Below are positions 25,548 to 36,313 of a DNA stretch of 64,000 nt, piece after piece. The DNA is taken from contig NZ_JAFCJX010000013.1 in NCBI RefSeq assembly GCF_018130695.1, positions 170,737 to 234,736 on the forward strand. Reading direction: 5' to 3'. Numbering within the stretch: position 1 is the first letter of the stretch; each line of letters begins with the position of its first letter. The stretch comes from Bradyrhizobium jicamae. GTDB taxonomy: Bacteria; Pseudomonadota; Alphaproteobacteria; Rhizobiales; Xanthobacteraceae. Made by a program: the position numbers and the translations under genes. Under the pieces are notes generated by a model. The model had not been told where the DNA came from. It saw only the letters and a program-made list of their open reading frames with translations, and did no database searches.

Positions 25548-26321
25548 ATGCGCATCGATGTCTCCCTGCTGCCGGCGCTCGCCGCCGTCTTCGTCCTGGT
25601 GTTCGCGCGCGTGGGCGCGATGGTGATGCTGTTGCCGGGATTTGGCGAGAGCAACATCCCGACGCGGGTGAAGCTGTCGATCGCGCTGCTGCTGACGCTG
25701 ATCATCCTGCCGCTGCATCGCAGCGCCTACACCGTCGATCTCAACTCGATGACCTCGCTCGGCGTGCTGATGGTGCATGAGATCATCATCGGCATCGTGC
25801 TCGGGGCCACCGCGCGCGTGACGCTGTCTGCGCTCTCGGTGGCGGGCTCGGTGATCGCCCAGCAGCTCGGTCTCGGCTTCGTCACCGCCGTCGATCCGAC
25901 CCAGGGCCAGCAGGGCCAGATCATCGGCAACTTCCTGACCATTCTGGGCCTGACGCTGCTGTTCGCGACCGACAGCCATTACCTCGTCATCGCCGCGCTC
26001 AGCGACAGCTACCGCATCTTCGCGCCGGGCGATCTGATGCCGTCGGGCGACGTCGCCTCGCTTGCGACCACCGCCTTTGCCGCCTCCTTCAAGCTCGGCC
26101 TGCAGCTCTCGGCGCCGTTCCTGGTGTTCGGCCTCGTGTTCAATATCGGGCTCGGCGTGCTGGCGCGGCTGATGCCGCAGATGCAGGTCTATTTCGTCGG
26201 CGTCCCGCTCTCGATCATGGCCGGTTTCCTGATCTTCGGCCTGGTGCTGGCCGGGATGATGGGGACCTATCTGGATTACTTCATTGGCGTCATGCATCAG
26301 CTGACGCCGCCGCTCAAATAA
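25548..26321 (+). CDS. fliR: Flagellar export protein FliR
   Basis: 257 residues, several membrane helices, with typical FliR features: PGFGESNIPTRVKLSIALLLTLIILP, GVLMVHEIIIGIVLGATARV and the C-terminal QMQVYFVGVPLSIMAGFLIF. It lies 17 bases after fliQ and 15 bases before flhB. It forms part of the export gate in the basal body. Confidence 0.98.
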   Translation: MRIDVSLLPALAAVFVLVFARVGAMVMLLPGFGESNIPTRVKLSIALLLTLIILPLHRSAYTVDLNSMTSLGVLMVHEIIIGIVLGATARVTLSALSVAGSVIAQQLGLGFVTAVDPTQGQQGQIIGNFLTILGLTLLFATDSHYLVIAALSDSYRIFAPGDLMPSGDVASLATTAFAASFKLGLQLSAPFLVFGLVFNIGLGVLARLMPQMQVYFVGVPLSIMAGFLIFGLVLAGMMGTYLDYFIGVMHQLTPPLK

Positions 26322-26336
26322 AATAACGGAGCGGCG

Positions 26337-27410
26337 ATGGCCGACGAGAATGACGACAAAACAGAAGACCCTACGCAAACACGTCTCGATGACGCGCATG
26401 CGAAAGGCGACGTCGCCAAAAGCCAGGAGGTCAACACCTGGTTCGTGATCGCGGGCGCGACGCTCGTGCTCTCGACCTTCTCGGGCTCGTTCGGCAGCGG
26501 CATCATGATGCCCCTGCGCAATCTGATCGCCAATTCCTGGATGATCCGCACCGACGGCGCGGGCCTGCTCGCGCTCAGCCAGTCGCTGGTCTACGCCGTG
26601 ATCGCCGCGGTCGGCGTGCCCTTCCTGATGCTGGCGCTGGCGGCGATCGCCGGCAACATGGTGCAGCACCGCCTGGTGTGGTCGGGCGAGTCGCTGAAGC
26701 CGAAATTCTCCAAGATCTCGCCGGGCGCGGGCTTCAAGCGCGTGTTCGGCAAGCAGGCCTTCGCGAACTTCCTCAAGGGCCTGTTCAAGGTGATCGCGCT
26801 CGGCGCCGTCATGTGCATGATCCTGTGGCCGGAGCGGCTGCGGCTCGAAGCGCTGATCCATATGGACATCGCCGAGATCCTGCCGGCCACCACCAGCCTG
26901 ACCGTGCATCTGCTCGGCGCCGTCGTCGCCATGCTCGCGGTGGTCGCGATCGGCGATTACTTCTTCCAGTACCGCACCTGGTACGAGCGGCAGAAGATGT
27001 CGCTGCAGGAGATGAAGGACGAGTTCAAGCAGTCGGAAGGCGACCCGCACGTCAAGGGCAAGATCAAGCAGTTGCGGGTCCAGCGCATGAAGAAGCGCAT
27101 GATGGCCCAGGTTCCCAAGGCGAGCGTGATCATCACCAACCCGACCCACTATTCGGTGGCGCTGGCCTACGACCGCGGCATGTCGGCGCCGATCTGCGTC
27201 GCCAAGGGCGTCGACAATATCGCCTTCAAGATCAGGGAGATCGCCAAGCAGCACGACATTCCGCTGGTGGAAAACGTGCCGCTGGCCCGCGCGCTCTATG
27301 CCACCGTCGAGATCGACAAGGAAATCCCGGTCGAGCACTATCATGCGGTTGCCGAAATCATCGGCTACGTGATGCGGCTGAAGCGCGGCTGGTCCAGCGC
27401 GCAACGGTGA
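26337..27410 (+). CDS. flhB: Flagellar export switch protein FlhB
   Basis: 357 residues. It opens with the family signature DDKTEDPTQTRLDDAHAKGDVAKSQEV, then four membrane helices and a cytosolic domain containing the self-cleaving NPTH motif (N268-P-T-H, in VIITNPTHYSVALAYD). Cleavage at NPTH switches export from rod/hook to filament substrates. GGAGCG precedes the ATG. It is the last flagellar gene of the operon; cckA follows after 122 bases. Confidence 0.98.
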   Translation: MADENDDKTEDPTQTRLDDAHAKGDVAKSQEVNTWFVIAGATLVLSTFSGSFGSGIMMPLRNLIANSWMIRTDGAGLLALSQSLVYAVIAAVGVPFLMLALAAIAGNMVQHRLVWSGESLKPKFSKISPGAGFKRVFGKQAFANFLKGLFKVIALGAVMCMILWPERLRLEALIHMDIAEILPATTSLTVHLLGAVVAMLAVVAIGDYFFQYRTWYERQKMSLQEMKDEFKQSEGDPHVKGKIKQLRVQRMKKRMMAQVPKASVIITNPTHYSVALAYDRGMSAPICVAKGVDNIAFKIREIAKQHDIPLVENVPLARALYATVEIDKEIPVEHYHAVAEIIGYVMRLKRGWSSAQR

Positions 27411-27532
27411 CGGAGGACCGAAATCCGCTCGAAAAGCGCCGATAACCGCCTGACGGACTTGCGTTTGCCGGTCCGATTCAGGCACTCAGGAGCGGGCGGC
27501 CGGACCGGGCGCCTCCGTGACGCCGTTGAACC

Positions 27533-30112
<2,580 letters not shown>

Positions 30113-30113
30113 A

Positions 30114-30230
30114 GCATGATCCGGAAAAGTGTGAAGCGGTTTTCCCTCGCGACAAACGCGGAACGCGTTTGCGCGGAGATCATGCTCAAACAGAAAAGCT
30201 AAAGCGCGATGAATCTCATCGTGCTTTAGA
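30114..30230. repeat. REP-like palindrome, family A, with internal hairpin insertion
   Basis: GCATGATCCGGAAAAGTG...GAGATCATGC (30114-30184) has an extra self-complementary CGCGACAAACGCGGAACGCGTTTGCGCG segment in the loop compared with the other copies. It is followed by the TAAAGCGCGATGAATCTCATCGTGCTTTA hairpin. It starts two bases after the cckA stop and may act as a bidirectional 3' end with the convergent peptidase gene. Confidence 0.85.
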
Positions 30231-30241
30231 GCGCAACTCGC

Positions 30242-31849
30242 TCACGGCCCCTGGTCCAGCCGTGTGATGGGCAAGAGATCTCCCTTCGCCGCCGGCACGA
30301 TCCGGTTGGACACCATGCCGGCATCGCTCTCGGGCTCCAGCAGGGCGAACACCAGGCCTGCCAGGGGCTGGTCGGCCGGCACGAAGATATCGCCGGGCCG
30401 CGCCTGAACGGTCGCCTGCTCGAGAACGAAGGTGCCCTTGACGATCGCGCCGGCGCCGGTGTCGTCGCCGCGGCCATCTTCCTTGGCCCCGACCGCAAGC
30501 TCGGTCGCCCTGTAGCGGCTGCCCGCAACGGTCGTCTCCGCAGTGATCGCGCGCGTCGTCAGGCCGGCGCGTTGCAGCGCATCGATCGCGGCGGTCTGCT
30601 CGCGCTCGATCAGGTAGCCGGCCGGGCGCGGCCGGGTCAGGACGGGATCGATCTGCAGCGCCGAGAGCCACGCCACCGACACGGGCTTGTCGGCACCGGT
30701 CGCGGGGTCGACGAACACCATGTCGCGCCGCTCGGGGTGCGGATGCGCTGCTACCACGACGGGACTGCCTGACGTGCTGGCCTCGGTCGCCGCCTGCTTC
30801 GACAGCGCCATGAAGGTGGCGGGATCGCGGGCGGCCTGCCGCAGGATCGCTTCGGCGGCCACGACATGGGTCTGCACGCGCCTCGCCAGATGCGCCCGGC
30901 CGAGGCCAACGCCCCGCGTCTCCAGCAGGAAGCTGACGGCATTGCGCAAGCCGGCGACGTTGCGCCCGGTATCGGGCTCGATCCCGCCCATCGCAACCGG
31001 CGAGTCGGGTCGGCTGCCATCGGTCGTGAAATACCAATCATGCGTCAAACCGTTCGCGTCGAAGGCTGCGAGAATGGCCGGCAGGAAGATCTGCTGCTCG
31101 GCGCGGTCCAGGCTCGGCGGCAGATTGGGGACGGTCGCGTGCTGGATCATCGCGTCGGTCCGCACCAGGCCGCCGAACTTCTGCACCCAGCGGCCGCCGA
31201 CCGTGAACTCATGGCAGTCGAGGACGAGTTGCGGATGATAGCGCGTGAACAGCGCGCCGAGGTTGCGAATCTCCGGCGTTCGCAACAGCGTGTGGTCGCG
31301 GTTCGGATCTATTCCGTTCGCCAGCCCCCGCACGAACGCCGCGGCGCCATCCGGATTGGCGCGCGGCACGATGATGACATCGATCGACTGCAGCAGCGCC
31401 GCGAGGTCACCCGTACCGAGGCGTTGCGCCAGCACCAGGGCGGCTTCTCCGCCTGCCGGCTCATTGCCGTGTTGTTGTCCGATGATCAGGACGACCGGCT
31501 TCACACCGGTGCCGATGCCGTGATGGGCCGTCGAGAACGACAGCACGGGCAGTTCGCGTCCCTGTTGGGATCGGGCGTCCGCGTCGAGCCGCATCAGCGG
31601 TGCTCGAGATGCGAGGCTCCGCAGGAACGCCATCAGTTCGGCCTGCGAGGTGAAGTCCTGCTTGCCGGTTGCGAATGCCGGCGTCGCGTAGGCGACCGGC
31701 GGGTCAGGGTAGCGGGCAGCGACTCCCGGCGCTTCCACCAGCGCGGATGATGGATCGAATTCTGCCAAACCTGTGGCGGGAGCTGTGGCGATGGCGGCGG
31801 CGATGCCGGCTCGGATCAGGCTGTAGCGAAGCATCGATATGTCCGTCAT
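30242..31849 (-). CDS. Exported M14-family zinc carboxypeptidase-like protein
   Basis: About 535 residues from ATG 31849 (MTDISMLRYSLIRAGIAAAIA...GLA, a signal peptide); an upstream in-frame start would place 28 non-hydrophobic residues before it. M14 features: zinc ligands in GQQHGNEPAGGE (HxxE), NPDG and GIDPNRDH for substrate binding, a third ligand His in LVLDCHEF, and catalytic Glu in LLETRGVGLG. The C-terminal 200 residues form an extra beta-rich domain. It probably trims peptides or peptidoglycan stem peptides in the periplasm. The specificity is unknown. Confidence 0.87.
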   Translation of the reverse strand: MTDISMLRYSLIRAGIAAAIATAPATGLAEFDPSSALVEAPGVAARYPDPPVAYATPAFATGKQDFTSQAELMAFLRSLASRAPLMRLDADARSQQGRELPVLSFSTAHHGIGTGVKPVVLIIGQQHGNEPAGGEAALVLAQRLGTGDLAALLQSIDVIIVPRANPDGAAAFVRGLANGIDPNRDHTLLRTPEIRNLGALFTRYHPQLVLDCHEFTVGGRWVQKFGGLVRTDAMIQHATVPNLPPSLDRAEQQIFLPAILAAFDANGLTHDWYFTTDGSRPDSPVAMGGIEPDTGRNVAGLRNAVSFLLETRGVGLGRAHLARRVQTHVVAAEAILRQAARDPATFMALSKQAATEASTSGSPVVVAAHPHPERRDMVFVDPATGADKPVSVAWLSALQIDPVLTRPRPAGYLIEREQTAAIDALQRAGLTTRAITAETTVAGSRYRATELAVGAKEDGRGDDTGAGAIVKGTFVLEQATVQARPGDIFVPADQPLAGLVFALLEPESDAGMVSNRIVPAAKGDLLPITRLDQGP

Positions 31850-32061
31850 CCTTGGCGGCTCTCTGGTATCGCAACCTGTGCTGTCGATTCCGGCTGTGAG
31901 CAAGGCCCTTTTTGGGGTTTTTTCAGCCGGCAATTGCGGTTATTGCCGCATCTCCGCGACTGAGGGCCGCAGCCGCGGTTCCCGTTTACCGCTTCCATTT
32001 TCAGCAACCCTGCCCATCTTAGGGGCGTTTCCCCATGCCGGGGAGATTTGAGGAAACCAAG

Positions 32062-33039
32062 ATGAATTTCTCGCAACGTACGCGCGGAATTGTTCGGGCA
32101 CTGGCCGTCGCGATGGCTTTGGCATTGCCCGTTGCCATGACCATTTCAGCGGCCGACGCCCGCGTCGGCGGCGGCATGGGCTCGGGGTCGCGCGGCTCGC
32201 GCACCTACTCCGCGCCGCCTTCGACCAGCACCGCGCCGGGTACGGCGGCGCCGATGAACCGCACCTTCAGCCAGCCTGGCAGCCCCAGCATGGGTGCGCC
32301 GGCGGCAGCGACCTCCGGCGGCCTGTTCGGCCGTGGCGGCGCCGGCCGCGGCCTGCTCGGCGGTCTCGCCGCAGGCTTCCTGGGCGCCGGCCTGCTCGGC
32401 ATGCTCTTCGGCGGCGGATTGTTCTCCGGTCTCGGCGGCCTGTCGTCGATCCTCGGCCTGCTGCTGCAGATCGGCCTGATCGTGCTCGTCGTCCGCCTCG
32501 CGATGTCGTGGTGGCAGCGCCGCAACGCGCCGGCCGAGGCCTATGCCGGCGGCCCGGCGGCGGGTGCTGCCGGTCCGCAGCCGAACGCCCGCTCGGGCTT
32601 CGGTTTCGGCCTGGGCGGTGGTTCGTCGAACGCGCCGGTCGAGATCGCACCCGCCGACTATGAGGCGTTCGAGCGCCTGCTCGGCGAGATCCAGGCCGCG
32701 TGGTCGGACGAGGACATCGCCAAGCTGCACACGCTGGCGACGCCGGAAATGGTCTCGTACTTCACGAAGGACCTCGAGCAGAACAAGGCGAACAACGACA
32801 TCAACAAGGTGTCCAACGTCAAGTTGCTGCAGGGCGATCTCGCGGAGGCCTGGCGCGAAGGCGACAGCGAATACGCCACCGTCGCGATGCGCTTCTCGCT
32901 GGTCGACAAGACGCTGGAGCGCGGCTCCGGGCGCCTGGTGGCTGGCAGCGAGCAGCCGATCGAGGTCACGGAGGTCTGGACCTTCGTGCGCCAGCGCGGC
33001 GGCAACTGGGAACTCTCGGCGATCCAGCAGACCAACTGA
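32062..33039 (+). CDS. Tim44-like domain membrane protein
   Basis: 325 residues from ATG 32062 behind GAGGAAACC. A signal peptide or membrane anchor (residues 10-35) leads to a Gly/Ser-rich stretch. A Gly/Leu-rich hydrophobic region (GRGLLGGLAAGFLGAGLLGML ... LLLQIGLIVLVVRLAMSWW, about 95-155) follows, then the soluble Tim44-like domain (about 195-322: DYEAFERLLGEIQAAWSDEDIAKLHTLATPEMVSYF ... EVWTFVRQRGGNWELSAIQQ). Tim44-like proteins bind membranes and partner proteins; bacterial members have no settled role. A good intrinsic terminator follows. Confidence 0.9.
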   Translation: MNFSQRTRGIVRALAVAMALALPVAMTISAADARVGGGMGSGSRGSRTYSAPPSTSTAPGTAAPMNRTFSQPGSPSMGAPAAATSGGLFGRGGAGRGLLGGLAAGFLGAGLLGMLFGGGLFSGLGGLSSILGLLLQIGLIVLVVRLAMSWWQRRNAPAEAYAGGPAAGAAGPQPNARSGFGFGLGGGSSNAPVEIAPADYEAFERLLGEIQAAWSDEDIAKLHTLATPEMVSYFTKDLEQNKANNDINKVSNVKLLQGDLAEAWREGDSEYATVAMRFSLVDKTLERGSGRLVAGSEQPIEVTEVWTFVRQRGGNWELSAIQQTN

Positions 33040-33065
33040 TCGATTGCCGATCGTCACGAAAAAGA

Positions 33066-33094
33066 GGCGTCGCGGAACATTCGCGGCGCCTTTT
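33066..33094 (+). terminator. Intrinsic terminator after the Tim44-like gene
   Basis: GGCGTCGCG (33066-33074), a 7-base loop and CGCGGCGCC (33082-33090), with one G-U pair, followed by TTTT (33091-33094). It lies 27 bases after the stop codon, in the sense of the gene. Confidence 0.85.
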
Positions 33095-33159
33095 GCTTTA
33101 CGCGTCACGCGCGCGTCGCGGCGGCGGAATAATGGCTCGCAGCGAGGGTTGGTCTCAGG

Positions 33160-33219
33160 AGCGTTTTCCAGCGAAGTGGACACCGGTTCGCGTGAAGAAA
33201 ACGCGTCAAATAAGAAGCG
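33160..33219. repeat. REP-like palindrome, family A variant
   Basis: AGCGTTTTCCAGCGAAGTGG, then ACACCGGTTCGCGTGAAG and AAAACGCGTCAAATAAGAAGC. The ends GCGTTTTC/GAAAACGC pair around an ACCGGT centre. This recalls the GAAGCGGTTTTCC core of the other family A copies. It sits 28 bases before the start of the lectin-fold gene, so it would lie in that gene's leader if transcribed from further upstream. Confidence 0.7.
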
Positions 33220-33246
33220 CATCATAACAACCACCGGGAGGATGAG

Positions 33247-33927
33247 ATGAAACTGTTGACCAAGATCGCCATGCCGGCCTGCTTTGCTCTGGCTGTGATC
33301 GCAGCGCCGCCGGCGCTGGCGCAGACGGCTTCCGACACCAGCTTCTTCCTGACCAGCAACGGCGTCGGCAATGGCGGCAATCTCGGCGGGCTCGCCGGCG
33401 CCGACAATCAATGCCAGACGCTTGCGCAGGCCGCGGGCTTCGGTGCGCCGAAGACCTGGCGCGCTTATCTCTCGACCCAGGCCGCCGACGGCCAGGGCGC
33501 GGTGAATGCGCGCGACCGCATCGGCAAGGGACCGTGGAAGAATGTGAAGGGCGTCGTGGTCGCCAAGGACGTCGCCGACCTGCACAGCGCCGGCAACAAT
33601 TTGACCAAGGAGACCGCGCTCTCCGAGAAGGGCGAAGTCGTCAATGGCGCCGGCGACAAGCCGAACCGTCACGACGTGCTGACGGGCTCGCAGGCCGACG
33701 GCACGGCCTTTGCGGCCGGCGAAGACCGCACCTGCAAGAACTGGACGAGCTCGACGCAGGGCGCCGCGATGGTCGGACATTTCGACCGCAAGGGCCTGCG
33801 CGACGATGACGCCTCGAAATCGTGGAACACGTCGCATCCGTCGCGTGGGCCGGATGGCGGCTGCTCGCAGGCGGACCTGAAGAGCACCGGCGGCGACGGA
33901 CTGCTGTACTGCTTCGCGGCGAACTGA
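33247..33927 (+). CDS. Secreted lectin/endostatin-fold-like protein
   Basis: 226 residues with a clear signal peptide (MKLLTKIAMPACFALAVIAA...ALAQ). The mature part contains NLGGLAGADNQCQTLAQAAG, KTWRAYLSTQ and a Cys-bearing end (CKNWTSS, GGCSQADL, LLYCFAAN), a pattern of C-type-lectin/endostatin-like extracellular domains found in Bradyrhizobium. Four mature cysteines could form two disulfides. The location would be periplasmic or extracellular. Carbohydrate binding is only suggested by the fold. GGGAGGATGAG precedes the ATG, and a terminator hairpin follows. Confidence 0.75.
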   Translation: MKLLTKIAMPACFALAVIAAPPALAQTASDTSFFLTSNGVGNGGNLGGLAGADNQCQTLAQAAGFGAPKTWRAYLSTQAADGQGAVNARDRIGKGPWKNVKGVVVAKDVADLHSAGNNLTKETALSEKGEVVNGAGDKPNRHDVLTGSQADGTAFAAGEDRTCKNWTSSTQGAAMVGHFDRKGLRDDDASKSWNTSHPSRGPDGGCSQADLKSTGGDGLLYCFAAN

Positions 33928-33957
33928 TCCCGATTTAGTGCGTTGACGTGTGTGATG

Positions 33958-33981
33958 TGGCCCCGCAGGTTTGCGGGGCCA
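33958..33981 (+). terminator. Terminator-like hairpin after the lectin-fold gene
   Basis: TGGCCCCGCA (33958-33967), a 4-base loop and the exact complement TGCGGGGCCA (33972-33981), followed by the T-rich TGTTCGTTGTTC. It lies 30 bases after the stop and 30 bases before the next start. Confidence 0.75.
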
Positions 33982-34011
33982 TGTTCGTTGTTCAAGCACC
34001 GAGGGTCATTG

Positions 34012-34719
34012 ATGCGCTACCAGCTCTACTACTGGCCGATGATCCAGGGCCGCGGCGAATATGTCCGGCTCGCGCTGGAGGATGCCGGCGCCGATTACAC
34101 CGATGTCGCGCGCGGCAAGGGCGGCATGTCGGCGATGATGACAATGATGGAGGCGCGCAAGGGCACGCCGCCCTTTGCGCCGCCGTTCCTGAAAGCCGGC
34201 AATCTCATGATCGCGCAGACCGCCAACATCCTGCTCTATCTCGGCGCCCGCCACGGGCTGGCGCCGAAGGCGGAGGCCGGGAAAATGTGGGTGCACCAGC
34301 TGCAGCTCACCGTCGCCGACTTCGTGCTGGAGATTCACGACACCCATCATCCGCTCGGGCCCTCGCTCTATTATGAGGACCAGAAGGCGCCGGCGAAGAA
34401 GCGCACCGAGGAGTTCTGGAAGTCGCGAGTGCAAAAATATCTCGGCTATTTCGACGAGATCGTCGGCGCCAATGGCGGTGCCTGGCTCACCGGGCGCCGC
34501 GTGACCTACGCCGATCTCTCGCTGTTCCAGATCGTCGAGGGCCTGCGCTACGCTTTCCCGAAGCGCATGCAGGCGTTCGAAAAGAAGATTCCCCGCCTGA
34601 CTGCGCTGCGCGACCGCGTCGCGGAGCGGCCGAACATCAAGGCCTATCTGGCCAGCGAACGGCGGATCCCGTTCAACGAGGAGGGCATCTTCCGCCGCTA
34701 CAAGGCGCTGGATCTTTGA
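34012..34719 (+). CDS. Glutathione S-transferase family protein
   Basis: 235 residues from ATG 34012. It has an N-terminal thioredoxin-like domain (MRYQLYYWPMIQGRGEYVRLALEDAG, with Tyr residues near the usual catalytic site; the GSH-binding segment ends QTANILLYLGARHGL). The all-helical C-terminal domain contains the N-capping box region RRVTYADLSLFQIVEG. It resembles sigma/mu-like GSTs in bacteria. The substrate is unknown; detoxification is the usual role. It converges with the isoprenylcysteine methyltransferase-like gene, 7 bases apart. Confidence 0.9.
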   Translation: MRYQLYYWPMIQGRGEYVRLALEDAGADYTDVARGKGGMSAMMTMMEARKGTPPFAPPFLKAGNLMIAQTANILLYLGARHGLAPKAEAGKMWVHQLQLTVADFVLEIHDTHHPLGPSLYYEDQKAPAKKRTEEFWKSRVQKYLGYFDEIVGANGGAWLTGRRVTYADLSLFQIVEGLRYAFPKRMQAFEKKIPRLTALRDRVAERPNIKAYLASERRIPFNEEGIFRRYKALDL

Positions 34720-34726
34720 CGCGCGC

Positions 34727-35494
34727 TCACCACAGCCCCGGCAGCAGCCGATAGCGCACTCGCGCCGCATACTCGGTGTAACCCTCGAGGCCCGCGCGCA
34801 GCGTGCGCTCCTCGATCCGGGTGCGGACCGCGAACATCAGGAAGAACACCGGCAGGAAGGCGAGGCCCCACCATGATCCCATCATGAGCGGCACGCCGGC
34901 AAAGAACAGCATCACGCCCCCGTACATTGGATGGCGCACCCACGCATAGGGCCCGGTCGAGATCACCTGATGATCCCGTTCGGTCTGCACCTTCACCGTG
35001 GGAGCTGCGAACGAATTGGTGCGGAACACCCACATGATCAGGACGGTGGAGAGCAGATAGAGCGCGAGGCCCAGCGCCATCAGCGGCAGCGAGCTGTCTG
35101 CGTCATGAAAGCGCCGGTCCAGTCCCATCGCGACGAACCAGAGAAACGCGACCATGGCGAAGGCCAGCATGAAGAGCTTGTCTTCCGCAGGCTGTTCGTT
35201 GCGCGCGGTCAGCTTCATGCGCTCGGCTAGCAGGCCGGGATCGGTCCGTGCGAGCCAGATGCCACAGATCGGGCCGAGGGCCGCGGAGACGATGAGGAGC
35301 GCCCATGCGCCGGGCCAGTGCCACGTGCCGGCGGATGCAAACAGCACGACCGCTATGGCGATAACGAAGAATGCGTTCTGCGCCAGCAGCTTTGCGATCA
35401 TGGCGATCATCCCGGTCCTTCCGGCCACGATGATCGCGCGCATTCCGGCAAACTTGCGACCGCCGCCATCAACTTTCGGATCACGGCTCACCAC
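34727..35494 (-). CDS. Isoprenylcysteine carboxylmethyltransferase (ICMT/PEMT)-family membrane protein
   Basis: 255 residues from GTG 35494; later ATGs at 35443 or 35410 are possible. Five or so membrane helices are followed by the conserved C-terminal SAM-binding region VISTGPYAWVRHPMYGGVMLFF and RTRIEERTLRAGLEGYTEYAARVRYRLLPGLW, diagnostic of this family. Bacteria lack prenylated proteins, so the methyl acceptor is probably a lipid or small molecule. It is divergent from the ArsR gene, and a 22-bp palindrome lies between the two starts, which suggests joint control. Confidence 0.88.
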   Translation of the reverse strand: MVSRDPKVDGGGRKFAGMRAIIVAGRTGMIAMIAKLLAQNAFFVIAIAVVLFASAGTWHWPGAWALLIVSAALGPICGIWLARTDPGLLAERMKLTARNEQPAEDKLFMLAFAMVAFLWFVAMGLDRRFHDADSSLPLMALGLALYLLSTVLIMWVFRTNSFAAPTVKVQTERDHQVISTGPYAWVRHPMYGGVMLFFAGVPLMMGSWWGLAFLPVFFLMFAVRTRIEERTLRAGLEGYTEYAARVRYRLLPGLW

Positions 35495-35504
35495 GAGTTC
35501 CGCG

Positions 35505-35541
35505 TTGACATTTATATAAGTAATTACTTATATATTTGCCA
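35505..35541 (+). promoter_or_regulatory. Promoter with embedded 22-bp operator, apparently leaderless
   Basis: TTGACA (35505-35510), a 17-base spacer and TTATAT (35528-35533) make a near-consensus sigma-70 promoter. A perfect 22-base palindrome TATATAAGTAA/TTACTTATATA (35513-35534) covers the spacer and -10 box, as expected for an autorepressing ArsR protein. Predicted transcription starts at about 35540, right at the ATG at 35541, so the arsR mRNA would be leaderless. Confidence 0.75.
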
Positions 35542-35867
35542 TGGCCAGCGCGATACAGATCACCAGCGTGATGAAGACCCTCGCGGACCCGACGCGGCGG
35601 GCAATGTTCGAGCGCATCGCGCGGGAGGGGGAGATCGCGGCGACCGGGCTGGTGCGTGGCTCAAAAGTGTCGCAGCCGGCGGTGTCACAGCATCTGCGCG
35701 CGCTGCGCGATGCCGGCCTCGTCATCGAGCGGCGCGACGGGCGCCACATCCATTATCGTGTCGCGCCGAAGGGGCTCGGCCCGCTGTTCGACTGGCTCGG
35801 CCACTACCAGAATTTCTGGCAGGAGCGTTTCGAGAATCTGGAACGGCTGTTGAAGGGGAGTGAGTGA
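35541..35867 (+). CDS. ArsR-family regulator without cysteines
   Basis: 108 residues: a winged helix-turn-helix (MKTLADPTRRAMFERIAREGEIAATGLV, SQPAVSQHLRALRDAGLVIERRDGRHIHYRV). There is no cysteine at all, so it is not a thiol metal sensor. This fits the ArsR group paired with AHSA1/SRPBCC proteins, whose gene overlaps the stop codon here (TGATG). A perfect palindrome overlapping the promoter suggests autoregulation. The ATG has no ribosome-binding site but sits at the predicted transcription start. Confidence 0.95.
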   Translation: MASAIQITSVMKTLADPTRRAMFERIAREGEIAATGLVRGSKVSQPAVSQHLRALRDAGLVIERRDGRHIHYRVAPKGLGPLFDWLGHYQNFWQERFENLERLLKGSE

Positions 35868-36307
35868 TGGGCGAGACGCGTGCGATCACGGTCGAGAAGG
35901 TGTTGCCCTATCCGGCGGAGAAAGTTTGGCGGACGCTGACCACCAGCGAGCTCCTGGTGAAATGGCTGATGCCGAATGATTTCGTTGCCGCGGTCGGCCA
36001 CAGGTTCAACTTCCGTACCCGACCGATGGGCGACTGGGACGGCGTCGTGCAGTGCGAGGTGCTGGCCTGCGACCCGCCAAAACTGCTGCGCTATTCCTGG
36101 AAGGGCGGCGCCGACACCAATCCGGACTACGGCTCGAAGCTCGATTCAACCGTGACCTGGACGCTGACGCCGGTCGACGGCGGCACGCATCTGCGCATGG
36201 TGCATGACGGCTTCGTCTTCCCCGGCAACCGGTTCGCCTTTGACGCGATGAGCCCGGGCTGGGGCAAGATCATGGACGCGATCGGGCGCGTCACCGCGGA
36301 AGCATGA
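35867..36307 (+). CDS. SRPBCC/AHSA1-family protein
   Basis: 146 residues from ATG 35867, overlapping the arsR stop by one base; AAGGGGAG precedes it. It has the AHSA1 pattern: ITVEKVLPYPAEKVWRTLTTSELLVKWLMPNDF at the start, then RPMGDWDGVVQCEVLACDPPKLLRYSW and a C-terminal helix MSPGWGKIMDAIGRVTA. The fold binds hydrophobic ligands. ArsR-SRPBCC pairs are common in Proteobacteria, though rarely assigned a substrate. Translational coupling with arsR is likely. Confidence 0.94.
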   Translation: MGETRAITVEKVLPYPAEKVWRTLTTSELLVKWLMPNDFVAAVGHRFNFRTRPMGDWDGVVQCEVLACDPPKLLRYSWKGGADTNPDYGSKLDSTVTWTLTPVDGGTHLRMVHDGFVFPGNRFAFDAMSPGWGKIMDAIGRVTAEA

Positions 36308-36313
36308 CGCGGC

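Noticed and set aside
25416..27485. Long minus-strand open frame (about 689 codons) opposite fliR and flhB
   Set aside because: It runs antisense to well-supported flagellar genes. Its product would be extremely rich in His, Arg, Gln and Asp, the usual composition of a GC-rich shadow frame, and it has no recognisable domain.
32146..33999. Minus-strand frame of about 617 codons across the Tim44-like and lectin-fold genes
   Set aside because: It crosses two real genes, an intrinsic terminator and a repeat. Composition is that of an antisense shadow.
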